Positions 26,428 through 36,361 of a stretch of 64,000 nucleotides of DNA are shown here, piece by piece. A program made the position numbers and the translations under genes. The DNA lies in the NCBI GenBank assembly GCA_038120295.1, contig JAYOLL010000016.1, positions 1 through 64,000 on the forward strand, in the 5' to 3' direction. This stretch comes from JAYOEY01 sp038120295 (GTDB lineage: Bacteria; Pseudomonadota; Alphaproteobacteria; MPNO01; UBA2964). Each line of letters opens with the position of its first letter. Within the stretch, counting starts at the first letter, position 1. The notes under the pieces were generated by a model, which saw only the letters and a list, made by a program, of their open reading frames with translations, was not told the origin of the DNA and ran no database searches.

Positions 26428-28764
26428 CTAGGCCGCAGCCTTCTTCGCCTGCTGTAACGCCGTCCACACCCGCGCGGGCGTCGCCGGCATGTCGAGATGG
26501 TTGATCCCGTATACCGACAATGCATCGACCACGGCGTTCATCACCGCCGGTAAAGCGCCGACCGTTCCGGCCTCGCCCGCCCCCTTCACGCCAAGCGGGT
26601 TGGTCGCCGTCGGGCACGGGTTCGACTGGACCTCGATATAGGAGAGATTGTCGGCGCGCGGCATGGCGTAATCCATGAAAGAGCCGGACATCAGCTGCCC
26701 GCTGTCGGGATCGAAAACGATTTCCTCCAGCAGCGCCTGTCCAACGCCGTGCACAACGCCGCCCTGAATCTGTCCCTTGAGCGTCAGCGGATTCAGCACC
26801 GTGCCGACATCGTCAACCACGTTATAGCTGACGATCTCGATCACGCCGGTTTCCTCGTCGATCTCGACCTCGCAAACATGGCAGCCGTTGGGGAAGTTTT
26901 CCGCCGACGTCTCGAACACCATCGTGGCGCTGAGCCCGGGTTCGATATCGTCCGGCATCGCGCCCGGCTTGTATGAGCCCTTGGCGACGTCGGTAAGGCT
27001 GACAGTACGATCCGTACCCGCCACCCGGAATTCACCGTCCGAAAATTCGATGTCGGCATCGGCGGCTTCCAGCATATGCGCAGCGATCCGGGTCGCTTTC
27101 TCAATGATCTTCTCAGAACATCTGAACACGGCGCCGCCGCCGAGCGTCGCCGAACGAGACCCGCCCGTGCCGCCGCCGAACGCGAGAATGGCGGTATCTC
27201 CTTCCGCGAAGCTGATGCGGTCGGGGTCTACGCCAAGCGTTTCGCACATGATCTGCTTGTAGATCGTTTCATGCCCCTGCCCCTGCTGGCTGGTGCCGAC
27301 ATTGAGCTGGATCGAACCGGAAGCATCGAAGCTGATCGAGGCCTGTTCCAGGCTGGGCGCTCCGGCGCGTTCGATGGAATTGGAAATACCGATCCCGCGC
27401 AGCTTGCCGTTCTTCGCGGATTCGTCGCGCCGCGCAGCGAATCCCTCGTAATCGCCCATTACCAGCGCTTTTTCGAGATTGTCCCCGAAATTCCCGCTGT
27501 CATAGGTAAAGACCAGCCCGGTCTTGTACGGAATCTTCTCCGGCGCGATCTGGTTACGGCGTCGCAACTCGGCGGGATCGACGTCGAGTTCATCCGCCGC
27601 AAGATCTATCAGCCGCTCAATCACATAAGACGCCTCGGGCCGGCCGTTGCCGCGGAACGGGCAGATCGGGTTGGTGTTTGTGTAGACGCCCGACACATCG
27701 ACATGCATCGCCGGAATGTCATAAGTACCCGCCATGGTGCCGATATTGGCCACCGGGGGCAGTGTACCCTTGGACGCCAGATAGGCGCCGACATTGGTCC
27801 AGCTCTGCGCCCGGACGCCAAGAAACTTGTAGTTTTCGTCGAGCGCGATCTCGCCTTCCCAGTGAACGTCACGACCATGATGATCGCTCATGAAGCCTTC
27901 GGTACGCTCGCAGACCCATTTGACGGGACGGCCTGTGCGCTTCGACGCCCACAACACCAGCACGACTTCCTGATAGGTCCCGCCGCGCAGGCCGAAACTG
28001 CCGCCCATATCGCCGCAGACGACGCGCATTTTCGATTCGGGAACATTGAAAATCTCATTGCAGAGTTCCTCCCGGACCTGCCACGGGTAATGCACCGCTG
28101 TGTAAAGCGTCCAGAAATCGCGTGCCGAATCGTAATGACCGATCGCGCCACGCGGCTCCATGGTCGCATGGGCGCTGCGGTTGACCGGCAAACGACCTTT
28201 TACGACATGGGCCGCCCTTTCGAAGGCCGAGTCGGTCGCTTCCTTGTCTCCGCACAGATGAACGAAACAGATATTGTCTTCGGATTCGTCCCACACCTTG
28301 GGGGCGCCGGGCTGCGCTGCTTCGTAGGGCGTGGAAACGGTCGGCAGCGGATCGTAATCGACCTCGATGAGTTCGGCGGCGTCTTTCGCCTGCTCCAGCG
28401 TTTCGGCGATCACCAGAGCGACGTAATCCCCGACCATCTTGACCTCGTCGAGCACAAGAACGCGGCGCGCGGGTTCGTACATCGGCGTGCCGTCGCGGCG
28501 CTTGCGCTTGGGCGTGCATTGAAGGATGCCGTACCCGTCATCGACATAATCCTGTCCGGTCAGCACCTCGATCACGCCCGGCGCAGCTTTCGCCGCCGAA
28601 ACGTCCATCGACCTGATTTTCGCATGGGCGAAGGGCGAACGCAGGATGAAGGCGCGCGTCTCGCGCGGCAGCGTGTTGTCATCCATATAACGACCGCCCC
28701 CGGTGAGCAGACGGGGATCCTCTGTCCTCGGTACGGGCTGGCCGATGCCGAACTTCTCTACCAT
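26428..28764 (-). CDS. Molybdenum hydroxylase large subunit (CoxL/XDH family)
   Basis: 778 residues, normal for the molybdopterin-binding large subunit of xanthine dehydrogenase/CO dehydrogenase relatives. It opens with a PRTEDPRLLTGGG segment, carries PFRGNGRPEASYV (the RGAGRPEA-like motif of form II enzymes, not the AYXCSFR loop of true CO dehydrogenase), GGGTGGSRSATLGGG, and the catalytic Glu in VKGAGEAG (about E731). It therefore probably hydroxylates an organic substrate rather than oxidising CO. No small or medium subunit adjoins; candidates lie at 55049-56418. Divergent from the ThDP pair, with 158 bases between. Confidence 0.9.
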   Translation of the reverse strand: MVEKFGIGQPVPRTEDPRLLTGGGRYMDDNTLPRETRAFILRSPFAHAKIRSMDVSAAKAAPGVIEVLTGQDYVDDGYGILQCTPKRKRRDGTPMYEPARRVLVLDEVKMVGDYVALVIAETLEQAKDAAELIEVDYDPLPTVSTPYEAAQPGAPKVWDESEDNICFVHLCGDKEATDSAFERAAHVVKGRLPVNRSAHATMEPRGAIGHYDSARDFWTLYTAVHYPWQVREELCNEIFNVPESKMRVVCGDMGGSFGLRGGTYQEVVLVLWASKRTGRPVKWVCERTEGFMSDHHGRDVHWEGEIALDENYKFLGVRAQSWTNVGAYLASKGTLPPVANIGTMAGTYDIPAMHVDVSGVYTNTNPICPFRGNGRPEASYVIERLIDLAADELDVDPAELRRRNQIAPEKIPYKTGLVFTYDSGNFGDNLEKALVMGDYEGFAARRDESAKNGKLRGIGISNSIERAGAPSLEQASISFDASGSIQLNVGTSQQGQGHETIYKQIMCETLGVDPDRISFAEGDTAILAFGGGTGGSRSATLGGGAVFRCSEKIIEKATRIAAHMLEAADADIEFSDGEFRVAGTDRTVSLTDVAKGSYKPGAMPDDIEPGLSATMVFETSAENFPNGCHVCEVEIDEETGVIEIVSYNVVDDVGTVLNPLTLKGQIQGGVVHGVGQALLEEIVFDPDSGQLMSGSFMDYAMPRADNLSYIEVQSNPCPTATNPLGVKGAGEAGTVGALPAVMNAVVDALSVYGINHLDMPATPARVWTALQQAKKAAA

Positions 28765-28922
28765 GCTTGATGCTCCTGAATATCCGCAATCTACGGCTTG
28801 CGCCGAGTGCGCGGATCATAGGCGGCGACGTCCAATTAGAAAAGGGCGAGCGGGTAGCCCGCCTCCCCGCTCGCTGCTATTTTACCGGCAACGAAACATC
28901 CTCGCAGGAAAGGCATACCTCC

Positions 28923-30701
28923 ATGGCCGACGAGACCTCCGGCATCCGCAAATCCAACACCCGCTACCAGTCCGACGTCATCGTCGACATGATCAAGCTG
29001 TACGATTTCCCGGCGATCCCGCTGAACCCCGGAGCGAGCTATCGCGGGCTGCACGACAGCCTCGTGAATTACGGCGAAAACGATCCGCCGATGATCCTGT
29101 GCAATCACGAAAAAATCGCCATTCAGATCGCCCACGGCTACACAAAGGCGACAGGCAAGCCGATGGCTGCCGCCGTCCACAACGTCGTCGGGCTGCTGCA
29201 TGCGCCGCTCGCCATCTACTACGCCTATATCGACCGCTGCCCGGTCTTCGTGATCGGCGCGACCGGACCGATGGACGAGAAGCTGCGTCGTCCCTTCATC
29301 GACTGGATTCACACCGCCTTCGCGCAGGGCTCGGCCGTCCGCGATTACACCAAATGGGATTATCAGCCGGGCAGTGTCCACGGCATTCCCGACAGTTTCG
29401 CCCGCGCCTATTCGATCATGATGACCGAACCCCAGGGTCCCGTTTACATGGTCTATGACGCCGGCATCCAGGAGGCGGAGCTGACCGAGGAAGTGCCAAT
29501 CCCGCCGACGAGCGCCATCAAGGTTCCGCCGCGACTCGCCGCCGACCCCGAGCTGATCGCGCAGGCCGCCGACATGCTGCTCGACGCCGACTACCCGGTG
29601 CTGCTGACCGAATACGCCGCTCGCGCCCCGATCGGCTACGACGACACGGTGACGCTGGCAGAGACCGTCGGCTCGCCCGTGTTCGACATCAACAAGCGTC
29701 TGGGTTTCCCCAACAAGCATCCGCTCAACGTCTCGATGCATGGCGACGCCTTCAAGGGCGCAGACCTCGTCATGGCTCTCGACGTGGTCGACTGGACCCG
29801 CGGCTCACACAAGCCCAACTGGGAAACCCGCCAGGTCGAGGCGATCACCACGCCGGACTGCAAGTGGATCGATGTCGGGTTCGCCGATATCGAGATCAGC
29901 AAGTGGGCGACCGATTACAACAAGCACCATAACTGGGACATGCGCATTCTCGCCGACACGGCGAACGCCATCCCCGCCCTGACCAAAGCCTGCGCCGAGA
30001 GAATCGACGGCAATGCGTCGCTCAAAAAGAAGATCGACGATCGCACCCAGGCGGTCGGCGAAAAGCACGCCGCGCAATGGGCCAAATGGCAGGAACAGGT
30101 CAAGGACGAGTGGGACGAGATGCCGATGCGCGAATCCCGCATGGCCGCCGAGGTCTGGGAAGCCATCAAGGGCGAGGACTGGGTGCTCACCGCCGGCACC
30201 CTCAAGGACTGGGTCCGCAAGGTATGGGATTTCAACCAGCCCTATCGTCATCCCGGCCGCGACCTCGGCACCGCGACGCAGTTCGGCATCTCGATGGGCG
30301 TCGCCTACGCCTATAAGGGAACCGACAAGCTGGTGGTGGACCTGCAGCCGGACGGCGATCTGATGTTCGATCTCGGCGCGATGTGGGTCGCCGCCAAGTA
30401 CGAAATTCCGTTCCTCGTCATCATGTACAACAACCGCGCCTACTATAACGACTGGGCGCACCAGATCTCGGTCGCCAAGAAGCGCGGCACCGATGTCGAC
30501 CGCGCCTATATCGGCATGGACCTCGAAGGCCCGGAACCGGACTTCGCCCATATCGCCAAGGGGCTGGACTGGTACGCCGAAGGTCCGATCTTCGACCCGA
30601 CCGAAATCCAGGCGGCTGTGAAGCGCGGCATCGAGCAGGTCAAAAAGGGCAAGCCCGCCCTGATCGACATCGTCACCTGGCGACGCGGCGAAGCGTCCTG
30701 A
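28923..30701 (+). CDS. ThDP-dependent enzyme, plus-strand pair copy 1
   Basis: 592 residues from the ATG at 28923 with GGAAAGG upstream; an earlier frame start at 28767 lacks support. The Pyr domain shows NPGASYRGLHDS and the cofactor-activating Glu in NHEKIAIQIAHGY. The PP-domain motif is PDGD...YNN, with Pro replacing the first Gly of GDG but the metal-binding Asp retained. The family contains benzoylformate decarboxylase, acetolactate synthase and sulfopyruvate decarboxylase-like enzymes; I cannot assign a substrate. It is followed after 32 bases by a close paralogue. Confidence 0.87.
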   Translation: MADETSGIRKSNTRYQSDVIVDMIKLYDFPAIPLNPGASYRGLHDSLVNYGENDPPMILCNHEKIAIQIAHGYTKATGKPMAAAVHNVVGLLHAPLAIYYAYIDRCPVFVIGATGPMDEKLRRPFIDWIHTAFAQGSAVRDYTKWDYQPGSVHGIPDSFARAYSIMMTEPQGPVYMVYDAGIQEAELTEEVPIPPTSAIKVPPRLAADPELIAQAADMLLDADYPVLLTEYAARAPIGYDDTVTLAETVGSPVFDINKRLGFPNKHPLNVSMHGDAFKGADLVMALDVVDWTRGSHKPNWETRQVEAITTPDCKWIDVGFADIEISKWATDYNKHHNWDMRILADTANAIPALTKACAERIDGNASLKKKIDDRTQAVGEKHAAQWAKWQEQVKDEWDEMPMRESRMAAEVWEAIKGEDWVLTAGTLKDWVRKVWDFNQPYRHPGRDLGTATQFGISMGVAYAYKGTDKLVVDLQPDGDLMFDLGAMWVAAKYEIPFLVIMYNNRAYYNDWAHQISVAKKRGTDVDRAYIGMDLEGPEPDFAHIAKGLDWYAEGPIFDPTEIQAAVKRGIEQVKKGKPALIDIVTWRRGEAS

Positions 30702-30733
30702 GCAACAATTAGATAAATGGAGCCAGTCGAAAG

Positions 30734-32512
30734 ATGAGCGGCATCAAGAAGTCCAACACCAAGTACCAGTCCGACGTCATCGTCGACATGATCAAGTCCT
30801 ACGGGTTCGAGCATATCGCGCTCAACCCCGGCGCCAGCTATCGCGGCCTGCATGACAGCCTCGTCAATTACGGCGAGAACGACCCGCCGATGATGCTGTG
30901 CACGCACGAAAAAATCGCAGTGCAGATGGCGCACGGCTACGCGCGGCACACCGGCAAGCCGATGATCGCCATCGTGCACAATCTGGTCGGGCTGCTGCAT
31001 GCGCCGATGGGCGTCTATTACGCCTATCTCGATCGTGCGCCGGTGTTCATCATCGGGGCAACCGGGCCCGTGGCCGAGAACAAGCGGCGTCCCTTTATCG
31101 ACTGGATCCATTCGGCCCATGTGCAGGGCCAGGTGATCCGCGACTACGTGAAGTGGGACGCCCAGCCCGCAACGATCGATTACGTCCCGGATTCCTTCGC
31201 CCGCGCCTATTCCGTGATGATGACCGGACGTCAGGGCCCGATCTATATGTGCTATGACGCCGGACTGCAGGAAGCGCCGCTCGAGACCGAAATTAAAATG
31301 CCGCCGCCGGACACGATGAAAGTCCCGGCGCAGGCAGCCCCCGACCCCACCGCCCTGACCCAGGCCGCCGACATGCTGGCCGCAGCGGAGCGTCCGGCCA
31401 TCGTCGCCGATTTTGCGGCGCGGCCGCCGCATGGCTGGGACCATGTTGTGAACCTGGCCGAAACGCTGGGCGCGAGTGTTTGGGATGTGAATTCGCGGCT
31501 GAATTTCCCGGGAACGCACAAGCTCAACCTCTCGATGGACCATCAGGCCTGTTACGAGGATGTCGATTGCGTTCTGTTGCTCGACGTCGCCGATTTCGAG
31601 AAGCACACCCATGTGCGCGATATCTCGACCCGGACGGTCAAGCCTTCGGTCAAGGAAGACGCCAAATGGATCGATATCGGCTGGACCGATACCGAGATTT
31701 CCAAATGGTCGATGGACTATTCCCGAACGCTGCATGCCGATATTCGCATGACCGCTGACGTGGTGACCGCTGCGCCGATGCTGAGCGACCTGCTGAAGGA
31801 ACGCATCGCGAAGACCGACGGGCTCGCCCAGAAGATTGCTGACCGGACCGACCTGATCGGCAAGAAACACGATGCGCTGCGCGCAAAATGGCGCGAGGAA
31901 GCGGAAGAAGACTGGGATGCCCAGCCGATGACGGTCGGTCGCCTCGCCCTCGAAATCTGGGAGGTCATCAAGGACGAGGACTGGGTCCTGACCGCCGGCA
32001 CGATGCATGATGCGGCCCGCCGGCTGTGGGATTTCGACCGCCCCTACTGCCACGGCGGGCGCGAACTCGGCACCGGAACGCAGATCGGCACGTCCCTCGG
32101 CGTCGCGCTCGCCAACAAGGGCACCGGTCGGCTTTGCATCGACTTGCAGCCCGACGGCGACCTGATGTTCGATGCCGGCGCGCTCTGGATGGCGGCCAAG
32201 TACGAAATCCCGATGCTCATCGTGATGTACAACAACCGCGCCTACTACAATGACTGGAACCACCAGATCGTCATCGCCAACAACCGCGGCACCGATCCGT
32301 CCCGCGCCTATATCGGCATGGATCTGCTGGACCCCGATCCAGACTTCGCCGGGCTCGCCCGCTCGCAGGGCTGGTGGGCCGAGGGCCCGATCGAGAATGG
32401 CGACGACGTGCAGGCGGCGCTCCGGCGCGCAATCGAGCAGGTCAAGAAGGGCAAGCCCGCCCTGGTCGACACGATCTGCCGACGCGGCAAAGGTAAGGCG
32501 TCGCTGACGTAA
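30734..32512 (+). CDS. ThDP-dependent enzyme, plus-strand pair copy 2
   Basis: 592 residues and the same length as copy 1, with which it shares SDVIVDMIK, NPGASYRGLHDSLVNYGEND and CTHEKIAVQMAHGY. The PP-domain motif is again PDGD...YNN. Similarity is high in the Pyr and PP domains and lower in the middle domain, as expected if active-site architecture is kept while specificity or regulation differs. Both copies keep the catalytic Glu and Mg ligands, so neither is an obvious dead subunit. A hetero-oligomer is possible. Confidence 0.87.
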   Translation: MSGIKKSNTKYQSDVIVDMIKSYGFEHIALNPGASYRGLHDSLVNYGENDPPMMLCTHEKIAVQMAHGYARHTGKPMIAIVHNLVGLLHAPMGVYYAYLDRAPVFIIGATGPVAENKRRPFIDWIHSAHVQGQVIRDYVKWDAQPATIDYVPDSFARAYSVMMTGRQGPIYMCYDAGLQEAPLETEIKMPPPDTMKVPAQAAPDPTALTQAADMLAAAERPAIVADFAARPPHGWDHVVNLAETLGASVWDVNSRLNFPGTHKLNLSMDHQACYEDVDCVLLLDVADFEKHTHVRDISTRTVKPSVKEDAKWIDIGWTDTEISKWSMDYSRTLHADIRMTADVVTAAPMLSDLLKERIAKTDGLAQKIADRTDLIGKKHDALRAKWREEAEEDWDAQPMTVGRLALEIWEVIKDEDWVLTAGTMHDAARRLWDFDRPYCHGGRELGTGTQIGTSLGVALANKGTGRLCIDLQPDGDLMFDAGALWMAAKYEIPMLIVMYNNRAYYNDWNHQIVIANNRGTDPSRAYIGMDLLDPDPDFAGLARSQGWWAEGPIENGDDVQAALRRAIEQVKKGKPALVDTICRRGKGKASLT

Positions 32513-32554
32513 GAAGGCGACAAGCACGTCCTTCGCGCCAGAATTATCTGTCAT

Positions 32555-32573
32555 CCCCGCACTCATTGCGGGG
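32555..32573. repeat. Short palindrome in a TCATCCCCGC-type repeat context
   Basis: A 7-bp perfect hairpin (32555-32561 with 32567-32573, 5-base loop) flanked by TCAT and ACTCCAGG. The layout resembles the small dispersed GC palindromes found between genes in many proteobacteria. No second copy was noticed in this window. Confidence 0.45.
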
Positions 32574-32675
32574 AACTCCAGGCGCGGAAGCCATGTCGGT
32601 GGCGCGTGCTCCCCGGGAACCGCCGAACCGTCTCTGGAACTGTGGGTGGATTTCGTCGGCAAACAGCGGCCATGA

Positions 32676-32700
32676 AAAAGGCGGGCACTGCCCGCCTTTT
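32676..32700. terminator. Terminator between convergent ThDP genes
   Basis: A near-perfect hairpin (32676-32687 with 32689-32700; the centre pairs open to a small loop) with a GC core and A/T-run edges lies 22 bases downstream of the minus-strand ThDP gene. It reads as an intrinsic terminator on the minus strand and plausibly on both. Confidence 0.85.
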
Positions 32701-32721
32701 CCATTCTGAACGGCTAAACGA

Positions 32722-34515
32722 TTACGCCTCGCGGGCGGGCGGCGGGACCGCGTAGCCTTTCTCAACGTGAACATTCAGCACGAACGGCTTGCCGGAATCT
32801 ACGACCTTCAGCGCGTTCTCGATTGCCGGAACGAGGTCGCCGACGGTGGTCACCGGACCGGCAGAGTCGACACCGAGAGACGCCGCATAGCGGTGAATTT
32901 CGACTTCCGGGTCGTCAATCCGCTGACCGATCCACCGGTTCTCCGGCGGGCGGTTACGCATTTTTGCCACGGTCTCCTGATGGATTTCGTCGTTAAAGTT
33001 CGACCGGTTGTTGGAGATGATAATCAGCACCGGAATGCTGTAATGCGCAGCCGTCCAGAGCGCGGAAGCGCCCTGCATTGTGTCGCCGTCGCCCAGGATT
33101 GCGACCACCGTGCGGTCCGTATCCTTGAGCCCCAGCCCTGCGCCGATAGCGGTGCCAGGCCCGGATGCCAGACCGCCTCCCGCATCGTTGCCGAGGTAAT
33201 CGAGCGGATGGGTCCAGTGATACCCGTCAGCCGCCCAGCCGATCGGAACGTTGGCCAGCGTTATGTTACGACCCTTCCGAGCCTCGTTCATACCGAGAGT
33301 CAGAGCCTCGACCGAGATCGGATCGCCGGCGGCGAACTGGTCGAAGGTCTTGTCGACATCCGCCGTACGGCCCTTGTTCTGACCGTCCCATTTGGACTTG
33401 CCGCCCAGACGGGCCTCGCAGGCCGCAAGCAGCTGATCCACAACGGGTTCCGGCTCGGCGAACATGGATACGTCGCCCAGCGGCATACCCATATGATCCA
33501 TCGAGTAGCCGTTATGCAGGGCCGAATCCATGGAGACATGGATGACCTTGGCCGTGACTTCGTCCCTGCCAAACACCAGCTTGAAGGTGCCGGCAAGATC
33601 GAGCGCGTTAAGGTCGAGGAACACGTCCGCTTCCTTCATAGCGGTAACCGCTTCGTCGCGCGGCCGGTTTCCCGGAGGCGCAAGGCTCAGAGGATGATCG
33701 GTCGGGAACGCCGAGGCGACCTTGATATCCTGCACCACGCCCATGCCGAGCAGTTCCGCCAGCTTGACCCGCGCGGCGTAGCTTTCCTCGCTGCGTTTCA
33801 GGCGACCGCACAGCATGACAGGATTCTTGGCGTTGCACAGCAGGTCCGCCGCCTTGTCGATCGCCGATTGCGGCGCGCAAACCGGGTCGCAGGGCTGGTA
33901 ACGCGAAACATCCGGCAGTTTCATCTCCGGATCGATCTCGCTTTCCTGCAGACCTGCGTCGAGACAGACATAGGCCGGCGCGGTCGGCGCCTCCCGGATC
34001 GTCTTGTTGACCCGCGCCATGGTCTCGGCAAGAGCCTGCGCCGAGCGGGGTTCATCGTCATACTTCACGAAATTGCGGATCAGCGCCCCCTGGTCCTTTT
34101 CGGTATGGATCCAGTCGATCCACGGGCGGCGCTTGGGCGCGTCGACCGGGCCGGTCGCGCCCATGATCACCATCGGCACCCGGTTACACCAGGCATTGAA
34201 TATCCCCATCATGCCGTGCATGAGCCCGACATTGGAATGCAGGATGCAGCCCATCGGTTCGTCGGTTGCCTTGCCATACCCCTGCGCGATGTGAACCGCA
34301 TGATCCTCATGAAGGCACAGGATCATCTGCGGCTCGTCGTTGCCCAGATAATTCACGATGGAGTCGTGGAACCCGCGATAGCTCGCGCCCGGGTTCATCG
34401 ACAGGTACTTGATACCCATCCGCCGCAGCATTTCGGCGGCGACGTCCGATGCCCAGCCCATCTTCGGATTGCCGACATTGACCGGACGGTCGAATTTTTT
34501 CAGATCGGTAGCCAT
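32722..34515 (-). CDS. ThDP-dependent enzyme, minus-strand pair copy 2
   Basis: 597 residues; start after AAGGAA. Contains NPGASYRGFHDS, catalytic Glu in CLHEDHAVHIAQGY, and a canonical GDGDTMQGASAL...SNN cofactor motif. It is a close paralogue of 34550-36361 (shared MGWASDVAAEMLRR and RRPWIDWIHT) and more distant from the plus-strand pair. It is the last gene of an FMN oxidase-ThDP-ThDP operon, ending at a terminator. The reaction is probably 2-oxo acid decarboxylation or carboligation; the substrate is unknown. Confidence 0.87.
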   Translation of the reverse strand: MATDLKKFDRPVNVGNPKMGWASDVAAEMLRRMGIKYLSMNPGASYRGFHDSIVNYLGNDEPQMILCLHEDHAVHIAQGYGKATDEPMGCILHSNVGLMHGMMGIFNAWCNRVPMVIMGATGPVDAPKRRPWIDWIHTEKDQGALIRNFVKYDDEPRSAQALAETMARVNKTIREAPTAPAYVCLDAGLQESEIDPEMKLPDVSRYQPCDPVCAPQSAIDKAADLLCNAKNPVMLCGRLKRSEESYAARVKLAELLGMGVVQDIKVASAFPTDHPLSLAPPGNRPRDEAVTAMKEADVFLDLNALDLAGTFKLVFGRDEVTAKVIHVSMDSALHNGYSMDHMGMPLGDVSMFAEPEPVVDQLLAACEARLGGKSKWDGQNKGRTADVDKTFDQFAAGDPISVEALTLGMNEARKGRNITLANVPIGWAADGYHWTHPLDYLGNDAGGGLASGPGTAIGAGLGLKDTDRTVVAILGDGDTMQGASALWTAAHYSIPVLIIISNNRSNFNDEIHQETVAKMRNRPPENRWIGQRIDDPEVEIHRYAASLGVDSAGPVTTVGDLVPAIENALKVVDSGKPFVLNVHVEKGYAVPPPAREA

Positions 34516-34549
34516 TGTTTCGTTTCCTTATGAAATCCGTTGTCCAGCC

Positions 34550-36361
34550 TTATTCACCCTTGCTGCCGCCGCGCATCAGCGGGGGCACGGCGTAGCCGGT
34601 CGACACATGTACGTCGATCAGGTGGCACTTGCCGTCCTCGACGGCCTTGAGCCCCTCCTCGATCCTGTCCATCAGCTCGCCCATCTTCGTAACCGGCGGA
34701 CCGGCCTCGAAACCGAGCGACTGAGCGAGTTCGGTAAAGCTGATTTCCGGTTCGGATATCCGCATACCGATCCAGCGGTTCTCGACCGGACGGTCGCGAT
34801 CCCTGGCCACGGTTTCCTGATGCAGCTCGTCGTTAAAGTTCGAGCGGTTGTTGGAGATCACCACCAGCATCGGGATGCGGTAGCGAGCGGCGGTCCAGAG
34901 CGCCGAATTCCCCTGCATGAAATCCCCGTCACCGAGCACCGACACGGCAAGCCGCCCGGTTCCCTTGACGGCAAGCGCCGCGCCTACGGATGTGCCGGGG
35001 CCGGACGCCAGCCCGCCGCCGCCGTCATGTCCGAGATAGGACAGAGGATCGGTGAACTGGTAAGCCGGCCCGACGCCGCCCGAGGCGACGCGGTTCATCG
35101 AGATCTTGCGGTCGCCCTGGGCCTCCGCGATCGCCGTAACGATGTCCGCCGGTTCGATGGTCGAATTCGCATCGCGGCCCGCAATCGGTTCCCAGGATGA
35201 CGGTTCCGGACCGACCCGCTTGCCGTCCCATTTCGAACCGCCGCCGCGCTTCTCGATTTCGGCAAGCAGCTGCGCGACAAACGCGTCCTGATCGGCGTTG
35301 ATGTTGATATCGGTCTCCGGCAACTCAAACAGCTCCATCCCGAATCCGTTATGGAGATACTGTTCAAGCGAGCAGTGGATGAGCTTGCCCTTGATCGGAC
35401 CGTCGCGCTTGAGAAGACGCTGGGTGCCGCCGAAGTCCAGCCAGTTGAGGCTGAGAACCACATCGGCGTTGTGAACCGTTTCGCGAACCAGCGGGCTGAC
35501 ACCGCCGGCCGGACGACCGACATGCAGCAGATGATCGCTCGGGAATACAGCCGCGTTGCGGAGGTTCGTCAGCACCCCGGCGCCGACCGATTCCGCCAGC
35601 TTGACCCGGTTGTCCCAGGCATCCTGCGTCCGCGCGCTGCGACCGATCATGATGACCGGATTTTTCGCGCCCAGAAGAAGGTCGGCGACCTCCGCCACGG
35701 CATCTTCCGAGGCCCTCGGCGGATCCGACGGGAGGAACCGGCTTGCGTCCGGAATATCGATTTCGCCGTCAAGCGCTTCTTCCTGAAGGCCGGCATCCAG
35801 ACAGACATAAACGGGCCCGGGCGGTTCGCTGCGAGCGATCTGGTTTGCCCGGTACATCGTTTCCACGATGGCCTGCGCGGAGCGGGGTTCGTCATCCCAC
35901 TTCACGTAGTTCCGAAGCATCGCGCCCTGATCCTTCATTGTATGGATCCAGTCGATCCACGGACGCCGCAACGGCGCATCGACCGGGCCGGTCGCGCCCA
36001 TCATGATGATCGGGGCCCGATAGCACCAGGCGTTGAAGGTCGCCATCAGACCGTGCATCAGCCCCACATTGGAGTGAAGCGCGCAGGCCATCGGCTCTCC
36101 CGTCGCCTTTGCGTAGCCCTGCGCGACATGGACCGCATGGTCCTCATGCAGGCAAATCAGCATCTGCGGCGAATCATTGCCGAGATAGTTCACGATCGAG
36201 TCGTGCAGCCCGCGATAGCTCGCGCCGGGATTCAGCGAGATGTATTTCACGCCGATCCTGCGCAGCATCTCGGCTGCGACATCGCTCGCCCAGCCCATCT
36301 GCGGATTGCCGATGTTCTCCGGACGGTCGAGGCCCTTCAGATCCTTCGAGATCTCATTCAT
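34550..36361 (-). CDS. ThDP-dependent enzyme, minus-strand pair copy 1
   Basis: 603 residues. Its ATG overlaps the stop of the FMN oxidase gene by four bases (ATGA), direct evidence of translational coupling. Features are NPGASYRGLHDS, Glu in CLHEDHAVHVAQGY, and GDGDFMQGNSAL...SNN, and it ends YAVPPLMRGGSKGE, close to the YAVPPPAREA end of copy 2. The tight link to an alpha-hydroxy-acid oxidase argues that its substrate is the 2-oxo acid that oxidase makes. Confidence 0.88.
   Translation of the reverse strand: MNEISKDLKGLDRPENIGNPQMGWASDVAAEMLRRIGVKYISLNPGASYRGLHDSIVNYLGNDSPQMLICLHEDHAVHVAQGYAKATGEPMACALHSNVGLMHGLMATFNAWCYRAPIIMMGATGPVDAPLRRPWIDWIHTMKDQGAMLRNYVKWDDEPRSAQAIVETMYRANQIARSEPPGPVYVCLDAGLQEEALDGEIDIPDASRFLPSDPPRASEDAVAEVADLLLGAKNPVIMIGRSARTQDAWDNRVKLAESVGAGVLTNLRNAAVFPSDHLLHVGRPAGGVSPLVRETVHNADVVLSLNWLDFGGTQRLLKRDGPIKGKLIHCSLEQYLHNGFGMELFELPETDININADQDAFVAQLLAEIEKRGGGSKWDGKRVGPEPSSWEPIAGRDANSTIEPADIVTAIAEAQGDRKISMNRVASGGVGPAYQFTDPLSYLGHDGGGGLASGPGTSVGAALAVKGTGRLAVSVLGDGDFMQGNSALWTAARYRIPMLVVISNNRSNFNDELHQETVARDRDRPVENRWIGMRISEPEISFTELAQSLGFEAGPPVTKMGELMDRIEEGLKAVEDGKCHLIDVHVSTGYAVPPLMRGGSKGE

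Noticed and set aside
27076..28770. 564-codon plus-strand ORF antisense to the molybdenum hydroxylase
   Set aside because: Mirror of a well-conserved 778-residue enzyme; no domain and no ribosome site.
30506..32704. 732-codon minus-strand ORF antisense to a ThDP enzyme
   Set aside because: Frame shadow: repeats the pattern seen opposite every ThDP paralogue (similar antisense ORFs at 28836, 29805, 32767, 35351 and 37934).
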